From NCBI GenBank assembly GCA_020637055.1, contig JACJWR010000001.1, forward strand, positions 744,001 to 808,000: 64,000 nucleotides of DNA. Direction: 5' to 3'. Below the pieces are notes generated by a model, which saw nothing but the letters and a program-made list of their open reading frames with translations, was not told the DNA's origin and ran no database searches. Position 1 is the first letter of the stretch. Each line of letters starts with the position of its first letter. The translations under genes were made by a program, and so were the position numbers. The DNA is from Actinomycetota bacterium. GTDB lineage: Bacteria; Actinomycetota; Actinomycetes; S36-B12; UBA10799. This document shows positions 8,088 through 16,492 of this stretch, in pieces.

Positions 8088-8716
8088 TGCCACGATTCCT
8101 GCGGAGCGCAGCCCCCGCCCTCTTGGTCGGCACCGCCGCCGTTCTGGTTGTCGGGGCCGCCGACAACGGCCTTGCCGGAGTGGTCGGCGCTGCTGCCCCG
8201 ACGTCGACCGGCGGTGCCGATTCCGCGTCCGAGAACAGCGGAGCCGCCCCATGGGATCGGCTGGAGCAACTGCTCGACGACCACGACGGCGGCGACCACG
8301 ACGATGATGAGCACGACGGCGATGACTACGAGGATGACTACGCCGGCGGCGGAGCCCCGGCGGTCGGCGACGTCCCAGGGCAGGCGGGCACGGGCAGCGG
8401 CACGTCCGGCAGCGGTTCCACCGGCAGCAGCGGCGGCGCATGCTCCGCGGCCGAGGTGACGGGTCCGGTCGTCCGGACCGAGTGGGGGCCGGTCCAGGTG
8501 GCCGCCCAGGTGGCCAACGGTCGGGTGTGCGGAATACGCACGCTCACCACCCCGGATGGCGACCGCAAGTCCGTGATGATCAATGCGAGAGCGGTGCCGG
8601 CGCTGGAGCAGCAGGTGCTCGCCGCCGGGGACGCCTCGTTCCAAGGGGTATCCGGGGCAACTGTGACCACCGAGGGCTATCGCTCCTCGCTACAGGCCAT
8701 ACTCGACGGCGCATGA
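8087..8716 (+). CDS. Exported FMN-binding domain protein with acidic/His-rich linker
   Basis: A 209-residue protein with an N-terminal hydrophobic segment (about 7-38) that anchors or exports it. A linker at 59-85 is extremely rich in Asp and His (for example DDHDGGDHDDDEHDGDDYEDD) and could bind metal. A Gly/Ser linker leads into a C-terminal FMN-binding domain ending in VSGATVTTEGYRSSLQ, where Thr192 of SGAT is the expected acceptor for covalent FMN. The ApbE transferase that would attach FMN is encoded next (ATGA overlap at 8713). The domain is homologous to the FMN-carrying parts of NqrC/RnfG and of the Listeria PplA system. It is a plausible extracytoplasmic electron carrier. Confidence 0.85.
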   Translation: MPRFLRSAAPALLVGTAAVLVVGAADNGLAGVVGAAAPTSTGGADSASENSGAAPWDRLEQLLDDHDGGDHDDDEHDGDDYEDDYAGGGAPAVGDVPGQAGTGSGTSGSGSTGSSGGACSAAEVTGPVVRTEWGPVQVAAQVANGRVCGIRTLTTPDGDRKSVMINARAVPALEQQVLAAGDASFQGVSGATVTTEGYRSSLQAILDGA

Positions 8717-9543
8717 CCGCACCTGTGAATCGCATCGACACCCCTCTCAGTTCAGGGTCGCGCGTGGTACGCCGGAGTTGGCCGAGCATGGGTTCGATGG
8801 CCAGCCTGATGCTGGTCTCGGAGCATCCCGAGCAGGACTCTACGCGTGCGCAGGAAGTGGCGATGGACGTCTTGAACGACGTGGAGGCCAGGTTCTCCTC
8901 GTATCGGGCCGACAGCGAACTGTCCCGATTCGCGGCCGGTCTGGTGGACCGACCCAGCGACCAACTCCGACACGCGCTCGCGGCCTGCGAATGGCTCGGC
9001 AAGGTCAGCGGCGGCGTATTCACCACCAGCACAACGCACGAGTACGACCTCGCGGGCTACGTCAAGGGTTGGGCGATCGATCAGGCCGCGGAGGCGGTGG
9101 CGGCGGCCGGTGTGGTTGATTTCGCCCTGGGAGTCGGTGGCGACTGGCGGGTTCTGGGCAATGGTCCCGGCGGTCGGCCGTGGCGTTTCGGCGTAGTCGA
9201 TCCGACCGATACCGGTGCAGTGCGCGCGCTGGTGGACACCGAGGGCGCCATCGCGACGTCCGGGTTGTACGAGCGAGGGGAGCACCTGCGGCGAACAGCG
9301 GCACTCGGGTCCTCGGACGCGGTCGCCTCGTTCACCGTCGTCGGACCGCTGTTGGCGTGGGCCGACGCGTTCGCCACCATCGGATTCCTCCTCGGCGACC
9401 GAGGCTTGGGCTGGGTCGCGACTTTCCCGGGCTACTCGGCAGCGCTGATTCGCCCCGACGGGCAGATGGTTGCCGATGGGGCGTTTCCCCTGGCCGCCGG
9501 TTCAGTGCCGGAGTTTCCCCAGGTCGCCGCGCCGTACCTCTGA
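8713..9543 (+). CDS. apbE: ApbE-family FAD:protein FMN transferase
   Basis: A 276-residue protein with ApbE hallmarks: SMGSMASLML near residue 26, FSSYRADSELSRF (about 61-73), an AGYVKGWAIDQAAEAV motif (about 115-130), GVGGDWRVLG, ATSGLYERG and, near the C terminus, LAWADAFATIGFLLG with the metal-binding acidic/Thr region. ApbE enzymes transfer FMN from FAD to Thr on FMN-binding proteins. No clear signal peptide is visible, although ApbE often acts outside the membrane. Its start overlaps the stop of the gene for its presumed substrate, completing a three-gene set. The protein seems slightly short at the N terminus for a secreted form. Confidence 0.88.
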   Translation: MTAPVNRIDTPLSSGSRVVRRSWPSMGSMASLMLVSEHPEQDSTRAQEVAMDVLNDVEARFSSYRADSELSRFAAGLVDRPSDQLRHALAACEWLGKVSGGVFTTSTTHEYDLAGYVKGWAIDQAAEAVAAAGVVDFALGVGGDWRVLGNGPGGRPWRFGVVDPTDTGAVRALVDTEGAIATSGLYERGEHLRRTAALGSSDAVASFTVVGPLLAWADAFATIGFLLGDRGLGWVATFPGYSAALIRPDGQMVADGAFPLAAGSVPEFPQVAAPYL

Positions 9544-9612
9544 ATGGAGGATGTGCCGGCCGACACCCGCAACGACGCGGCCCACCCGGCGGTCGGCACT
9601 AGGGTCGACGTC

Positions 9613-10203
9613 ATGGAACTCACGCTGCGCGGTGCCCGCCGAGACCTGGTCGACGGTCGCCGGTACGCCCGGTATCTGGACATCGCCGCGGATGGACTGT
9701 TCGGCGCCATGCTCGGGTCGGCTGCGGACGAGGTCATCGCCAACGCTTCCCTGCGCGCCGGAACCGAGTTCGACGTTGCCAGCGCGGTGTTCGCCGAGGC
9801 GGCTGGTCAGGTAGTCGGGATGTGCTCCGGCTCGATGACGAACCCCGACGCCGGGTTGCCGCTGACGCTTCGCGATGTGGGTTGGCGCGCGCCCCGCGCC
9901 CTTGCAGTCGCGTTGTGGACCTACCCGCTGCTCTCCGCTCTGACTCGGCGCGGCCCCGGGGAGTGGTACCTGCAGTCGATCGCGGTGGATTCGCAGGTGC
10001 GTGGTGGCGGGGTGGGATCGATGCTGTTCGCGGATGCAATCGAACGGGCCCGAACTGCCGGTGCCACCAGGCTCGTGCTGGACGTCGCCGACGACAACCC
10101 GCGTGCTCGGGCGTTGTACGAGCGGTTGGGCATGACCAGGCAATGGTCATCCCGACGGGTGCCGCTGGCGGGGCAGGTGCACCGGATGTCGATGCCGATC
10201 TAG
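9613..10203 (+). CDS. GNAT-family N-acetyltransferase
   Basis: About 196 residues from the ATG at 9613; an in-frame ATG at 9544, immediately after the ApbE stop, would add 23 residues that lack domain character. The acetyl-CoA-binding motif A is LQSIAVDSQVRGGGVGSMLFADAIERARTAGATRLVLDVADDN, followed by the ALYERLGM motif B. A hydrophobic stretch precedes motif A, as in many GNATs. The substrate is not predictable. Its stop shares the palindrome CTAG (10200-10203) with the stop of the convergent acyltransferase gene. Confidence 0.85.
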   Translation: MELTLRGARRDLVDGRRYARYLDIAADGLFGAMLGSAADEVIANASLRAGTEFDVASAVFAEAAGQVVGMCSGSMTNPDAGLPLTLRDVGWRAPRALAVALWTYPLLSALTRRGPGEWYLQSIAVDSQVRGGGVGSMLFADAIERARTAGATRLVLDVADDNPRARALYERLGMTRQWSSRRVPLAGQVHRMSMPI

Positions 10204-11507
10204 CGGGTTGACTCGAGTGGATCCGTGCGATTGCGCACTCGACCCACCGCCTGCCAGAACAGCACCAACAGGACGAAGTTGATCGGCGCCGACGTCGGGA
10301 GGCCGAAGAGGCCTCCGCCGTAGAGGGTGGCGAAGCCAGCGGTGGAGATGATCAGAACGGTGATCCCCATCCCTACCGCCGCAACTGTGGGGGGCATCCT
10401 GAAGAAGCGACGGGTGCGCGCCGCAAGGCGTTCGGCCCGGCCGGCCAGACCGGCGATGTACCACGCCGTCGGGAGTACCACGACGACCACCGCCAGGTGG
10501 ACCAGCCACCAAGGCGCCGACAGCGGCGCGACCTGCCAATCCAGCGCCATCGCCACCAACGCCGCAATGCCGACCAGCGGAATGTGCCAGAGGTACACGC
10601 CCATCGCGCGTGCACCGAAGATCGCCACCAGAGCCCACAGTCGATCCGACGACAGCAGTTTCTCGAGCAGCGGCCACAGTGCCGCCAGCAACAACACCTG
10701 ACCCGCGCCGTAGAGCAACAGCACCACGCTCGGCGGGGCGAGGTTGGAGAGTTCATCGTCGCCGGACACCGTGACCAACGACATCGAGTAGGGGCCGAGG
10801 TAGGCGACCGACGCAGCGGCAGCCACCAGCAGCAGACCCACACTGCCCACTACAGCCCTGTTCACTTGGCGCAGCGTCGGGAGTTGGTACCCCAACTGGC
10901 CGAGCCAACCCCAGACCAACAGGAAGTTCAGCCAACCCAGTGCCTCCGGTGCACCGGCCGCCCTGGCGGCGTCGACCGCGGCCACGCAGCCAGCCCAGAG
11001 GGTGAGGGTGAGGAAGGGCCGCGACCGCCAGCGCGCGGTCAGTGGCGTCGCCGCCACAACCAGGGTGTAGACGCCGGCGAACCACAGCAACTGGGACAAG
11101 AACCGCCCCGCGTCGACGATCGTGCCATCCTGACCTCCTGCGAGTACCACCACGGCGGTCGCGATGGTCAGGAGTCCGGTCCAGAAGGCGCTGTAGACGA
11201 CGACCGGAGTGCCCAGTCGACGGGTCCGGCGGGTGGTGAACTGCGGGGAAGTCGACCGCGCCAGCGACGCCGCGTTGGACACCGCCCCGGCCGCGAAAAG
11301 CAGCGGGAGCACCTGGAACAGCCAGGTGAGCGGCGTGAGGCCGGTCGCGAGGTCGAGCACGTTCACCGGTGCACCGGTCGGCCCGATGTGCCAGGCGAGG
11401 CTGTGTCCCACCACTACCGCCGCGAGCGCGACGGCCTTGACGGCATCGAGGACTCGATCCCTGCCGGCGGTGGCGGCGGCGATTTCCGCCACGACCCCTG
11501 ACGTCAT
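10200..11507 (-). CDS. Acyltransferase-3-like integral membrane protein
   Basis: About 435 residues with ten or more hydrophobic helices. The opening RDRVLDAVKAVALAAVVVGHSLAWH has the Asp-...-His pattern of acyltransferase-3 proteins (RxxxLDxxRxxAxxxVxxxH), and ARAMGVYLWHIPLVGIAALVAM matches a late family helix (S/G-x-Y-L-W-H). These proteins O-acetylate sugars, peptidoglycan or lipids; the substrate is not visible. I prefer the ATG at 11507, because the further GTG at 11555 would leave one base between this gene and the divergent start at 11557. Confidence 0.75.
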   Translation of the reverse strand: MTSGVVAEIAAATAGRDRVLDAVKAVALAAVVVGHSLAWHIGPTGAPVNVLDLATGLTPLTWLFQVLPLLFAAGAVSNAASLARSTSPQFTTRRTRRLGTPVVVYSAFWTGLLTIATAVVVLAGGQDGTIVDAGRFLSQLLWFAGVYTLVVAATPLTARWRSRPFLTLTLWAGCVAAVDAARAAGAPEALGWLNFLLVWGWLGQLGYQLPTLRQVNRAVVGSVGLLLVAAAASVAYLGPYSMSLVTVSGDDELSNLAPPSVVLLLYGAGQVLLLAALWPLLEKLLSSDRLWALVAIFGARAMGVYLWHIPLVGIAALVAMALDWQVAPLSAPWWLVHLAVVVVVLPTAWYIAGLAGRAERLAARTRRFFRMPPTVAAVGMGITVLIISTAGFATLYGGGLFGLPTSAPINFVLLVLFWQAVGRVRNRTDPLESTR

Positions 11508-11556
11508 GGGCTCAAGGTAGTGCGCCGGGGGAGCGTGAGGCGCTAGAACAGTCACT

Positions 11557-12186
11557 GTGCTTCACACTCAGTTCGCCGTCCCGCAATTCGGCAAGCTTGC
11601 TTTCGCGGGGGAATGGGAGCGAGCGCTACTCATCCAGCCCGGCGGATTCGTCGCGCGGGCGGAGGTCGCCCGCTACCTCTGGAATCGAACCGAGGTGGCG
11701 TGCGAAGTCTTTTTCGGCGCAGCCTTCTTCGGGCTACGCCGTTGTGGCGAGCCGTCTGCCCTGGTCGACTTCGTGACCTTCATGGCCGCCACCCTGGCGG
11801 AGTCGGCAAACGGGGTGGAGTTCTTCGCAGCGGTATCCGACGGTCTCGAACTCCCGCTGGGACAGCACTTCTCGGTTGCCCAAGTCGGTGCGGAGGGAGC
11901 CTGGAACTCAGTCGGCCCGTTCGATATCCATGATCCGGTGGCCGGTCTGGCGGACTTCGAGTCGTTGTGGGGTGACCTGTGCCGGTCCAAGGTGGGCCTT
12001 GAGGATATTCACGACAAGGCCCTGGAGTTCGCTTTCGACAACGGAGACGGCACCACTCACTGGCTCGCGCTCCCGGTGTCCACCTCGGGGACACTGAGTC
12101 GGGATTTGCTCCGTTCGGCGCTGATCGCATTTCACGACGGGGCTGTGGCGGATTTGCTCGGCGGCAGCGATCACCGTTGCGGTTGA
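11557..12186 (+). CDS. Conserved-looking protein of unknown function
   Basis: A 209-residue protein that I do not recognise. It has no signal peptide, membrane helix or evident motif. It is rich in aromatic residues and has acidic segments near the C terminus (LEFAFDNGDGTTHWLAL, about 157-173). Codon use resembles the neighbours, which supports real coding. It starts at a GTG facing away from the membrane acyltransferase and ends 8 bases from the stop of the convergent lipoprotein gene. The C-terminal LALPVSTSG and the alternating strands suggest an alpha/beta fold; no function can be assigned. Confidence 0.55.
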   Translation: MLHTQFAVPQFGKLAFAGEWERALLIQPGGFVARAEVARYLWNRTEVACEVFFGAAFFGLRRCGEPSALVDFVTFMAATLAESANGVEFFAAVSDGLELPLGQHFSVAQVGAEGAWNSVGPFDIHDPVAGLADFESLWGDLCRSKVGLEDIHDKALEFAFDNGDGTTHWLALPVSTSGTLSRDLLRSALIAFHDGAVADLLGGSDHRCG

Positions 12187-12194
12187 AGCAGTGC

Positions 12195-13700
12195 CTAGGA
12201 CGTGGGGACCGGACCGCAGCGGCCCGCTGGAGCCCCTACGCGCTGGAGTGCCTCGGGCGAGCCGTCCGCAGACTCCAGGTCGGATTCCGAACTGGTCCCG
12301 CTGCCGTTCCACGCCGGTGGGATGTTGTTCGGGTTGGACTTGTCCAACCGGGTCGTGTTGGTCGTGCTGTTGAAGTCGGAGTCGAAGGCGCCGCCGATCA
12401 CCCCGGCAGTCTGGACGGTCGCCGAGGACAACGGCAGGCCGAGTTCCCGGTTGTAGTCCATCGAAGGATTCGAGAGGTTCTCCGAACCCACGAAGCCGCC
12501 CTTGAAGTTGCCGGCGGAGTCGCTGAGCAGGATCGACTTGGCATGCACATAGAGGGCTTCGGGGACCACCTGCTGCGGCGCGTAGAGCGTGACGCTCACG
12601 CCGGGCAGGTTGGAACTCGCGGGCACGGCGCCCGCCATCTGCGTCAGGTTGGCCATCGACGTGGTCGGCTTGCCCTTAGACGGCGGTTCGTACGACATCA
12701 CGATCCGCACGTCCGCACCGGCCTGGGCAGCCGCCGTCACCGCATCGACGAACGCCGAACTGGTGAATTCTTCGTTGTAGATGCGGAGCACGTCGCCGGC
12801 ACCGGCCTGTTTGACCAGGTTGAATTGCGCGTCGAACGAGTTGCCCTGCACCACCGGGGCTGGATCCGTCGCCCGTCCCGGTCCGAAGTAGCCCTCGGAC
12901 ACCGGGGGGTATTGCCCGACCTGGTTGGGATACAGGCCGGTGGTGCCGTTGCTCCAGATCAGATCGGTGGAGTCGGCGAGTCCGTTGGTCTCGGTCGGGC
13001 CGGCGCAGGAGAAGTCGGAGACGAACACCCGGCTGGCCTCGTTGATCAACTGCTGGTCGTCGGTGAGCACGTAGAAGTCGCGCGCAGCGTAGAAGGGTGT
13101 GCTGCCGAAATCCTGGAAGTTCCCGGTCGACACGAGTAGACGGGCGGTGGCGGGCATGTTGCCCGCGGGCAGCGGGTTGCCGCCGGAATCGACAGCATCG
13201 ATCATCACCGACTTCTGGTGGGTGATGTTGAAGTTGTCGCTCGACCAGTTGATGGCGAAGGCATCTGAGGGGAGTCCAGCGGAGGCCACCGCGTTGCGCA
13301 TGCTCGTGGCGAACTCGCCGTTGTACTTGACCTGACTGGAACTGTAGCCATCCATGATGACCCGCACTTTGACGCCGCGTTGCAGCGCGGCCAGGAGTGC
13401 CTGTTGGATCTCTTGGCCACCGATCTGATAGATCACGATGTCCACACTGGTCGCTGCCGATTCGATGGCTGCGATGAGGGCCTTGCCCTGGTCGTCCGGC
13501 TGGGCCACCGCGATCTGGCCCGCGGGGATCACGACTGAGGGCGCACCTGTCCCGCCGGAGGGCGCTGGCATGGAGGGGGCTCCCGCAGCGTTGGCTACTG
13601 CACTGGCGTCGTCGGTGGAGTCGCTCGAACCGCTGGAGCCGCAGCCCGCGAGGAGCAAAGGCAGGGCGATGACTCCGACGGCCAATCTGGATCGCAGCAC
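12195..13700 (-). CDS. Phospholipase-D-like lipoprotein
   Basis: A 501-residue lipoprotein: lipobox LLLAGC near residue 20, then a Ser/Ala-rich linker. Two PLD catalytic signatures follow: HQKSVMID with a nearby STGN in the N-terminal half, and HAKSILLSD followed by GSEN in the C-terminal half. The second has one extra residue between Lys and Asp compared with the strict HxKx4D motif. Both halves have the usual DIVIYQIGGQEIQQALLAALQRGVKVRVIMD-type strand/helix before the active site. PLD-fold enzymes hydrolyse phosphodiesters of lipids or nucleic acids. The GTG start follows GGAGG, and the upstream lipoprotein gene ends 16 bases before it. The last 60 residues are Pro/Ser-rich. Confidence 0.85.
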   Translation of the reverse strand: MLRSRLAVGVIALPLLLAGCGSSGSSDSTDDASAVANAAGAPSMPAPSGGTGAPSVVIPAGQIAVAQPDDQGKALIAAIESAATSVDIVIYQIGGQEIQQALLAALQRGVKVRVIMDGYSSSQVKYNGEFATSMRNAVASAGLPSDAFAINWSSDNFNITHQKSVMIDAVDSGGNPLPAGNMPATARLLVSTGNFQDFGSTPFYAARDFYVLTDDQQLINEASRVFVSDFSCAGPTETNGLADSTDLIWSNGTTGLYPNQVGQYPPVSEGYFGPGRATDPAPVVQGNSFDAQFNLVKQAGAGDVLRIYNEEFTSSAFVDAVTAAAQAGADVRIVMSYEPPSKGKPTTSMANLTQMAGAVPASSNLPGVSVTLYAPQQVVPEALYVHAKSILLSDSAGNFKGGFVGSENLSNPSMDYNRELGLPLSSATVQTAGVIGGAFDSDFNSTTNTTRLDKSNPNNIPPAWNGSGTSSESDLESADGSPEALQRVGAPAGRCGPVPTS

Positions 13701-13716
13701 AAGACCTCCCGGGGGT

Positions 13717-15204
13717 CTAGGGATTGGGGTTGTAGGGGTCGACTCCGGGTTGACCGTTGGCGAGGAGTCGGGCGTCGTTGCAGGGGTCCGGCTTTCCTGC
13801 CGCCGTGCCGGTCGGCGCTCCGATCTCAGACTTCTGCCACTTCTTCTTGGCCAAACTGATGTGAGGGGTGTAGCCGTCGGTCGGCAGTCCGTATCGGCTC
13901 ATGGTTGCGAGTAGATCGGGCGAGTCGAGTTCGAGGGTGAACCAGATCGTGCAGGCGAGGGTGTTCGCGCCGGAGCCGAGGGCGTCGCCGGCGGCATCGG
14001 AGCCCGCCTCCGCCGCGGCCGCATCGGGTTCGTCGAGCAACGCAGGCAGCTCGGGTGGCCCGACGGTGAGCGAGGGATTGTTCGGGAAGTTGACCCACAG
14101 GTGCAGGCACTGCTGGTTTCCGGGCGCCCCGTCCGATGAGCAGGTGGCGCCGGTGGAGATGCTGAATGGGATCGACGTGCCGTTGACCACCTCCTGCGCA
14201 CCGGTGGGCCACACGACGTTGTCGGCGGTGAAACCGACGTTGAGGTCGTTGCGCAGCGTGTTGGTCTGATCGGAGACCACTCGTACGCTCACCGCAGCTG
14301 GTGTCGGGGCGCCGCCCGATCCGTCAGCCAACAGCTTCGCCTCGATGTAGGCGGTACCGACGCCGTCGCCGGTCCCGGTGCACAGGAAACTGGTTCCGGC
14401 TGCTGGGTTCAACTGGGCGAGGTTCGTGGGCTGCCACGACGAGCCCGTGTCCAACCAGGCGGAACTGCAGTCGACCGTCATCCGGTCGCCGGCGATGATG
14501 GGAGAGATGGCGTCCCGGTTGCTCGACGTGATGGGCAACTTGACGGCTTCGCCGAGGGCTTGGGCGACGTTTGCCGGATCGAGTTTCCCGTTGACTGGCG
14601 TGAAGGTGGCAGCAGGGGCGCCGCGGTCGCCGATGTAGACCCAGGATCCGCTGTATTCGGCGATTGTCGTGTGCGGTCCGGCATTCTGATTCGCCGGATC
14701 CTGGCCGTCCGCGATCACACCCAGGTAGCCGCCGTACTGGGCCAACACCAAAGGTGTCAGGCCCAGGTTCGAACCATTGCTCCAGTACTCGTTGCCCACC
14801 CTCAGGTAGAAGAAGTTGCAGTCCTGTTCCCGGCCCGGGGTACCGCCGATGTTCCAGTAGTCGACGTTGCAGACCTGCGGTTGGTCGGCACCTTCGGCGC
14901 ACATCACGGCGTTCTTCGAGTAGGCCGGATCCTGTGCGGCCTGCACCACGGCTGAGCGTAGAGCGGCCAGGCTCGACGGTTGTTGTGGATCGCCATAGGG
15001 CGGCGTCGGGTACGGCGGAGTGGGATTCGGGGGGATGTTCCCGGCCGGGAAGGGGGCGCACAACGCCGATGCCGGCGCGGCGGCGGCGTTGGCCTGGGCC
15101 GGAGCGTCGTCCGCGGGCGTCTCGGAGGGCGAGGCCCCGGAACCACAGGCGGCCAGCAGGGTGGCGGTGCCCAGCGCCGCCCCGACCATCCTCAGCACTG
15201 CCAT
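13717..15204 (-). CDS. Large secreted lipoprotein with C-terminal 2H-like motif
   Basis: A 495-residue protein from the ATG at 15204, chosen because it gives a clean lipoprotein signal ending in LLAACGSG. A Pro-rich segment (near 60-75) leads into a long domain with several cysteines and aromatic residues. I do not recognise this domain. Near the C terminus TPHISLAKKKW follows an LDSPDLLATMSRYGLP helix; HISL resembles the H-x-S/T-h motif of 2H phosphoesterases, but I see only one convincing copy. It is the first gene of a pair with the PLD-like lipoprotein (16-base gap), so a role at the cell envelope, or on an exported phosphodiester, is possible. Confidence 0.65.
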   Translation of the reverse strand: MAVLRMVGAALGTATLLAACGSGASPSETPADDAPAQANAAAAPASALCAPFPAGNIPPNPTPPYPTPPYGDPQQPSSLAALRSAVVQAAQDPAYSKNAVMCAEGADQPQVCNVDYWNIGGTPGREQDCNFFYLRVGNEYWSNGSNLGLTPLVLAQYGGYLGVIADGQDPANQNAGPHTTIAEYSGSWVYIGDRGAPAATFTPVNGKLDPANVAQALGEAVKLPITSSNRDAISPIIAGDRMTVDCSSAWLDTGSSWQPTNLAQLNPAAGTSFLCTGTGDGVGTAYIEAKLLADGSGGAPTPAAVSVRVVSDQTNTLRNDLNVGFTADNVVWPTGAQEVVNGTSIPFSISTGATCSSDGAPGNQQCLHLWVNFPNNPSLTVGPPELPALLDEPDAAAAEAGSDAAGDALGSGANTLACTIWFTLELDSPDLLATMSRYGLPTDGYTPHISLAKKKWQKSEIGAPTGTAAGKPDPCNDARLLANGQPGVDPYNPNP

Positions 15205-15377
15205 CGCCGGCCTCCCGCCGCTCGTTTGCGCAAGTCGGCCAGAAGTCGCCAAACGGCGGATCCGGGCCGAAGTGCGGCAACCATACACCTGCCGACGGCC
15301 GGATGATCACACTCGAATGCGGCCTACCTCCCGCAGAGGCCGACAACTGTGCCCGGAAGTGCCGCCGAGCCCTGAGG

Positions 15378-16406
15378 TCAGGTGAAGTCCGCGAAGGCCT
15401 CGACGATTTCCATCGTGGTCTCCGGCGTGAGAACCACCGGTATCGGGTACTCGGCGCCGGCGTCCACGTAGCGGCGAGCCGCAGCCAGACACTCGTCCGG
15501 AGTGCCTGAGGCGGTGAACTGGTCGACGACGGTGTCGTCCACCAGGGCCATGGCTCGCTGCAGTCCACCCGGTTCTGGCGGCCAGCCACCCATGCGGTCG
15601 TGCAACTCCGCGACGTAGTCGGCCGAGAGCCCGGAGGCCAACCCGATGTGCGGCTGCTGCCCGAGATACATGGTGAGCATCTCCCTCGAGACGTCGCGCG
15701 CCCGATCGCCGTCCTCGTCCATGGCGCAGGCGATGATCTGCGGGTGGACGACGGTGTTCGGGTCGCGGCCGACCTCCTTAGCGCCGGCACGGATACGGGC
15801 CACCGCGTCGGCCGTGTAGGACGGGGACGTCATGAAGTTCAACAGCACCCCGTCGGCGAATTGCGGCGCGGCATGGAGCATCTTCGGTCCGGTCGCCCCG
15901 ATCAGCACCGGGATGTGCATCGGAATCCTCGGGCGATCCTCGGCCAGGTCCAACTCCAAGTCGTCCACGTGCACCAATTCGCCGTGGTACGTGACACGCT
16001 CGAGCGCCATCAGTCGATCGAAGACCTCCACGTATTCCCGGATCTGGGTCAGCGGCTTGCGGCGGTCGACACCGACTTTCGAGGCCAACGGCTCCCACCA
16101 GGCGCCGATGCCGAGCATCATGCGGCCGGGCGCCATCTCGTCCAGCGTCGCGAGCGTCATGGCCATGATCGGCGCGGGCCTGCTCCACGAGTTGGTCACG
16201 CCCGGCGCGATCTTGGCGCGCGTCGTCACGGCGGCGATCGCGCCAGCCTGTGAGACCCAGTCCCGGGCGAGTCTGGTCTCGAAGACCCAGATGGACTCGA
16301 AGCCTTTGGCGTCGGCCTGCTTGGCCGCGGCCAACAAGGTGGGGAAGTCCGGACGGTCGGGAAAGCAGATTCCGACTCGACCGCTGCCCGATTGGTGTGT
16401 TGACAC
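15378..16406 (-). CDS. LLM-class (probably F420-dependent) oxidoreductase
   Basis: A 342-residue protein of the bacterial luciferase-like fold. Landmarks are VGICFPDRPDFPTLLAAAKQADAKGFESIWVFE at the N terminus, a RAKIAPGVTNSWSRPAPIMAMTLATLDEMAPGRMMLGIGAWWEP block (about 63-106) and VLIGATGPKMLHAAPQFADGVLLN (about 167-190). In actinobacteria most members of this branch use coenzyme F420 and act like methylenetetrahydromethanopterin reductase or nitroreductase-type enzymes; the substrate is unknown. It sits between two sets of secreted lipoprotein genes without overlapping either, so linkage to them is not implied. Confidence 0.87.
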   Translation of the reverse strand: MSTHQSGSGRVGICFPDRPDFPTLLAAAKQADAKGFESIWVFETRLARDWVSQAGAIAAVTTRAKIAPGVTNSWSRPAPIMAMTLATLDEMAPGRMMLGIGAWWEPLASKVGVDRRKPLTQIREYVEVFDRLMALERVTYHGELVHVDDLELDLAEDRPRIPMHIPVLIGATGPKMLHAAPQFADGVLLNFMTSPSYTADAVARIRAGAKEVGRDPNTVVHPQIIACAMDEDGDRARDVSREMLTMYLGQQPHIGLASGLSADYVAELHDRMGGWPPEPGGLQRAMALVDDTVVDQFTASGTPDECLAAARRYVDAGAEYPIPVVLTPETTMEIVEAFADFT

Positions 16407-16492
16407 GATTTGTCCCCTTCACTCGACTATTCCAAAGTAGCCGTGATGGATGCCCGGGGGAGGAATGGCGAGCGCTGCTACTGCGGTCGGCG

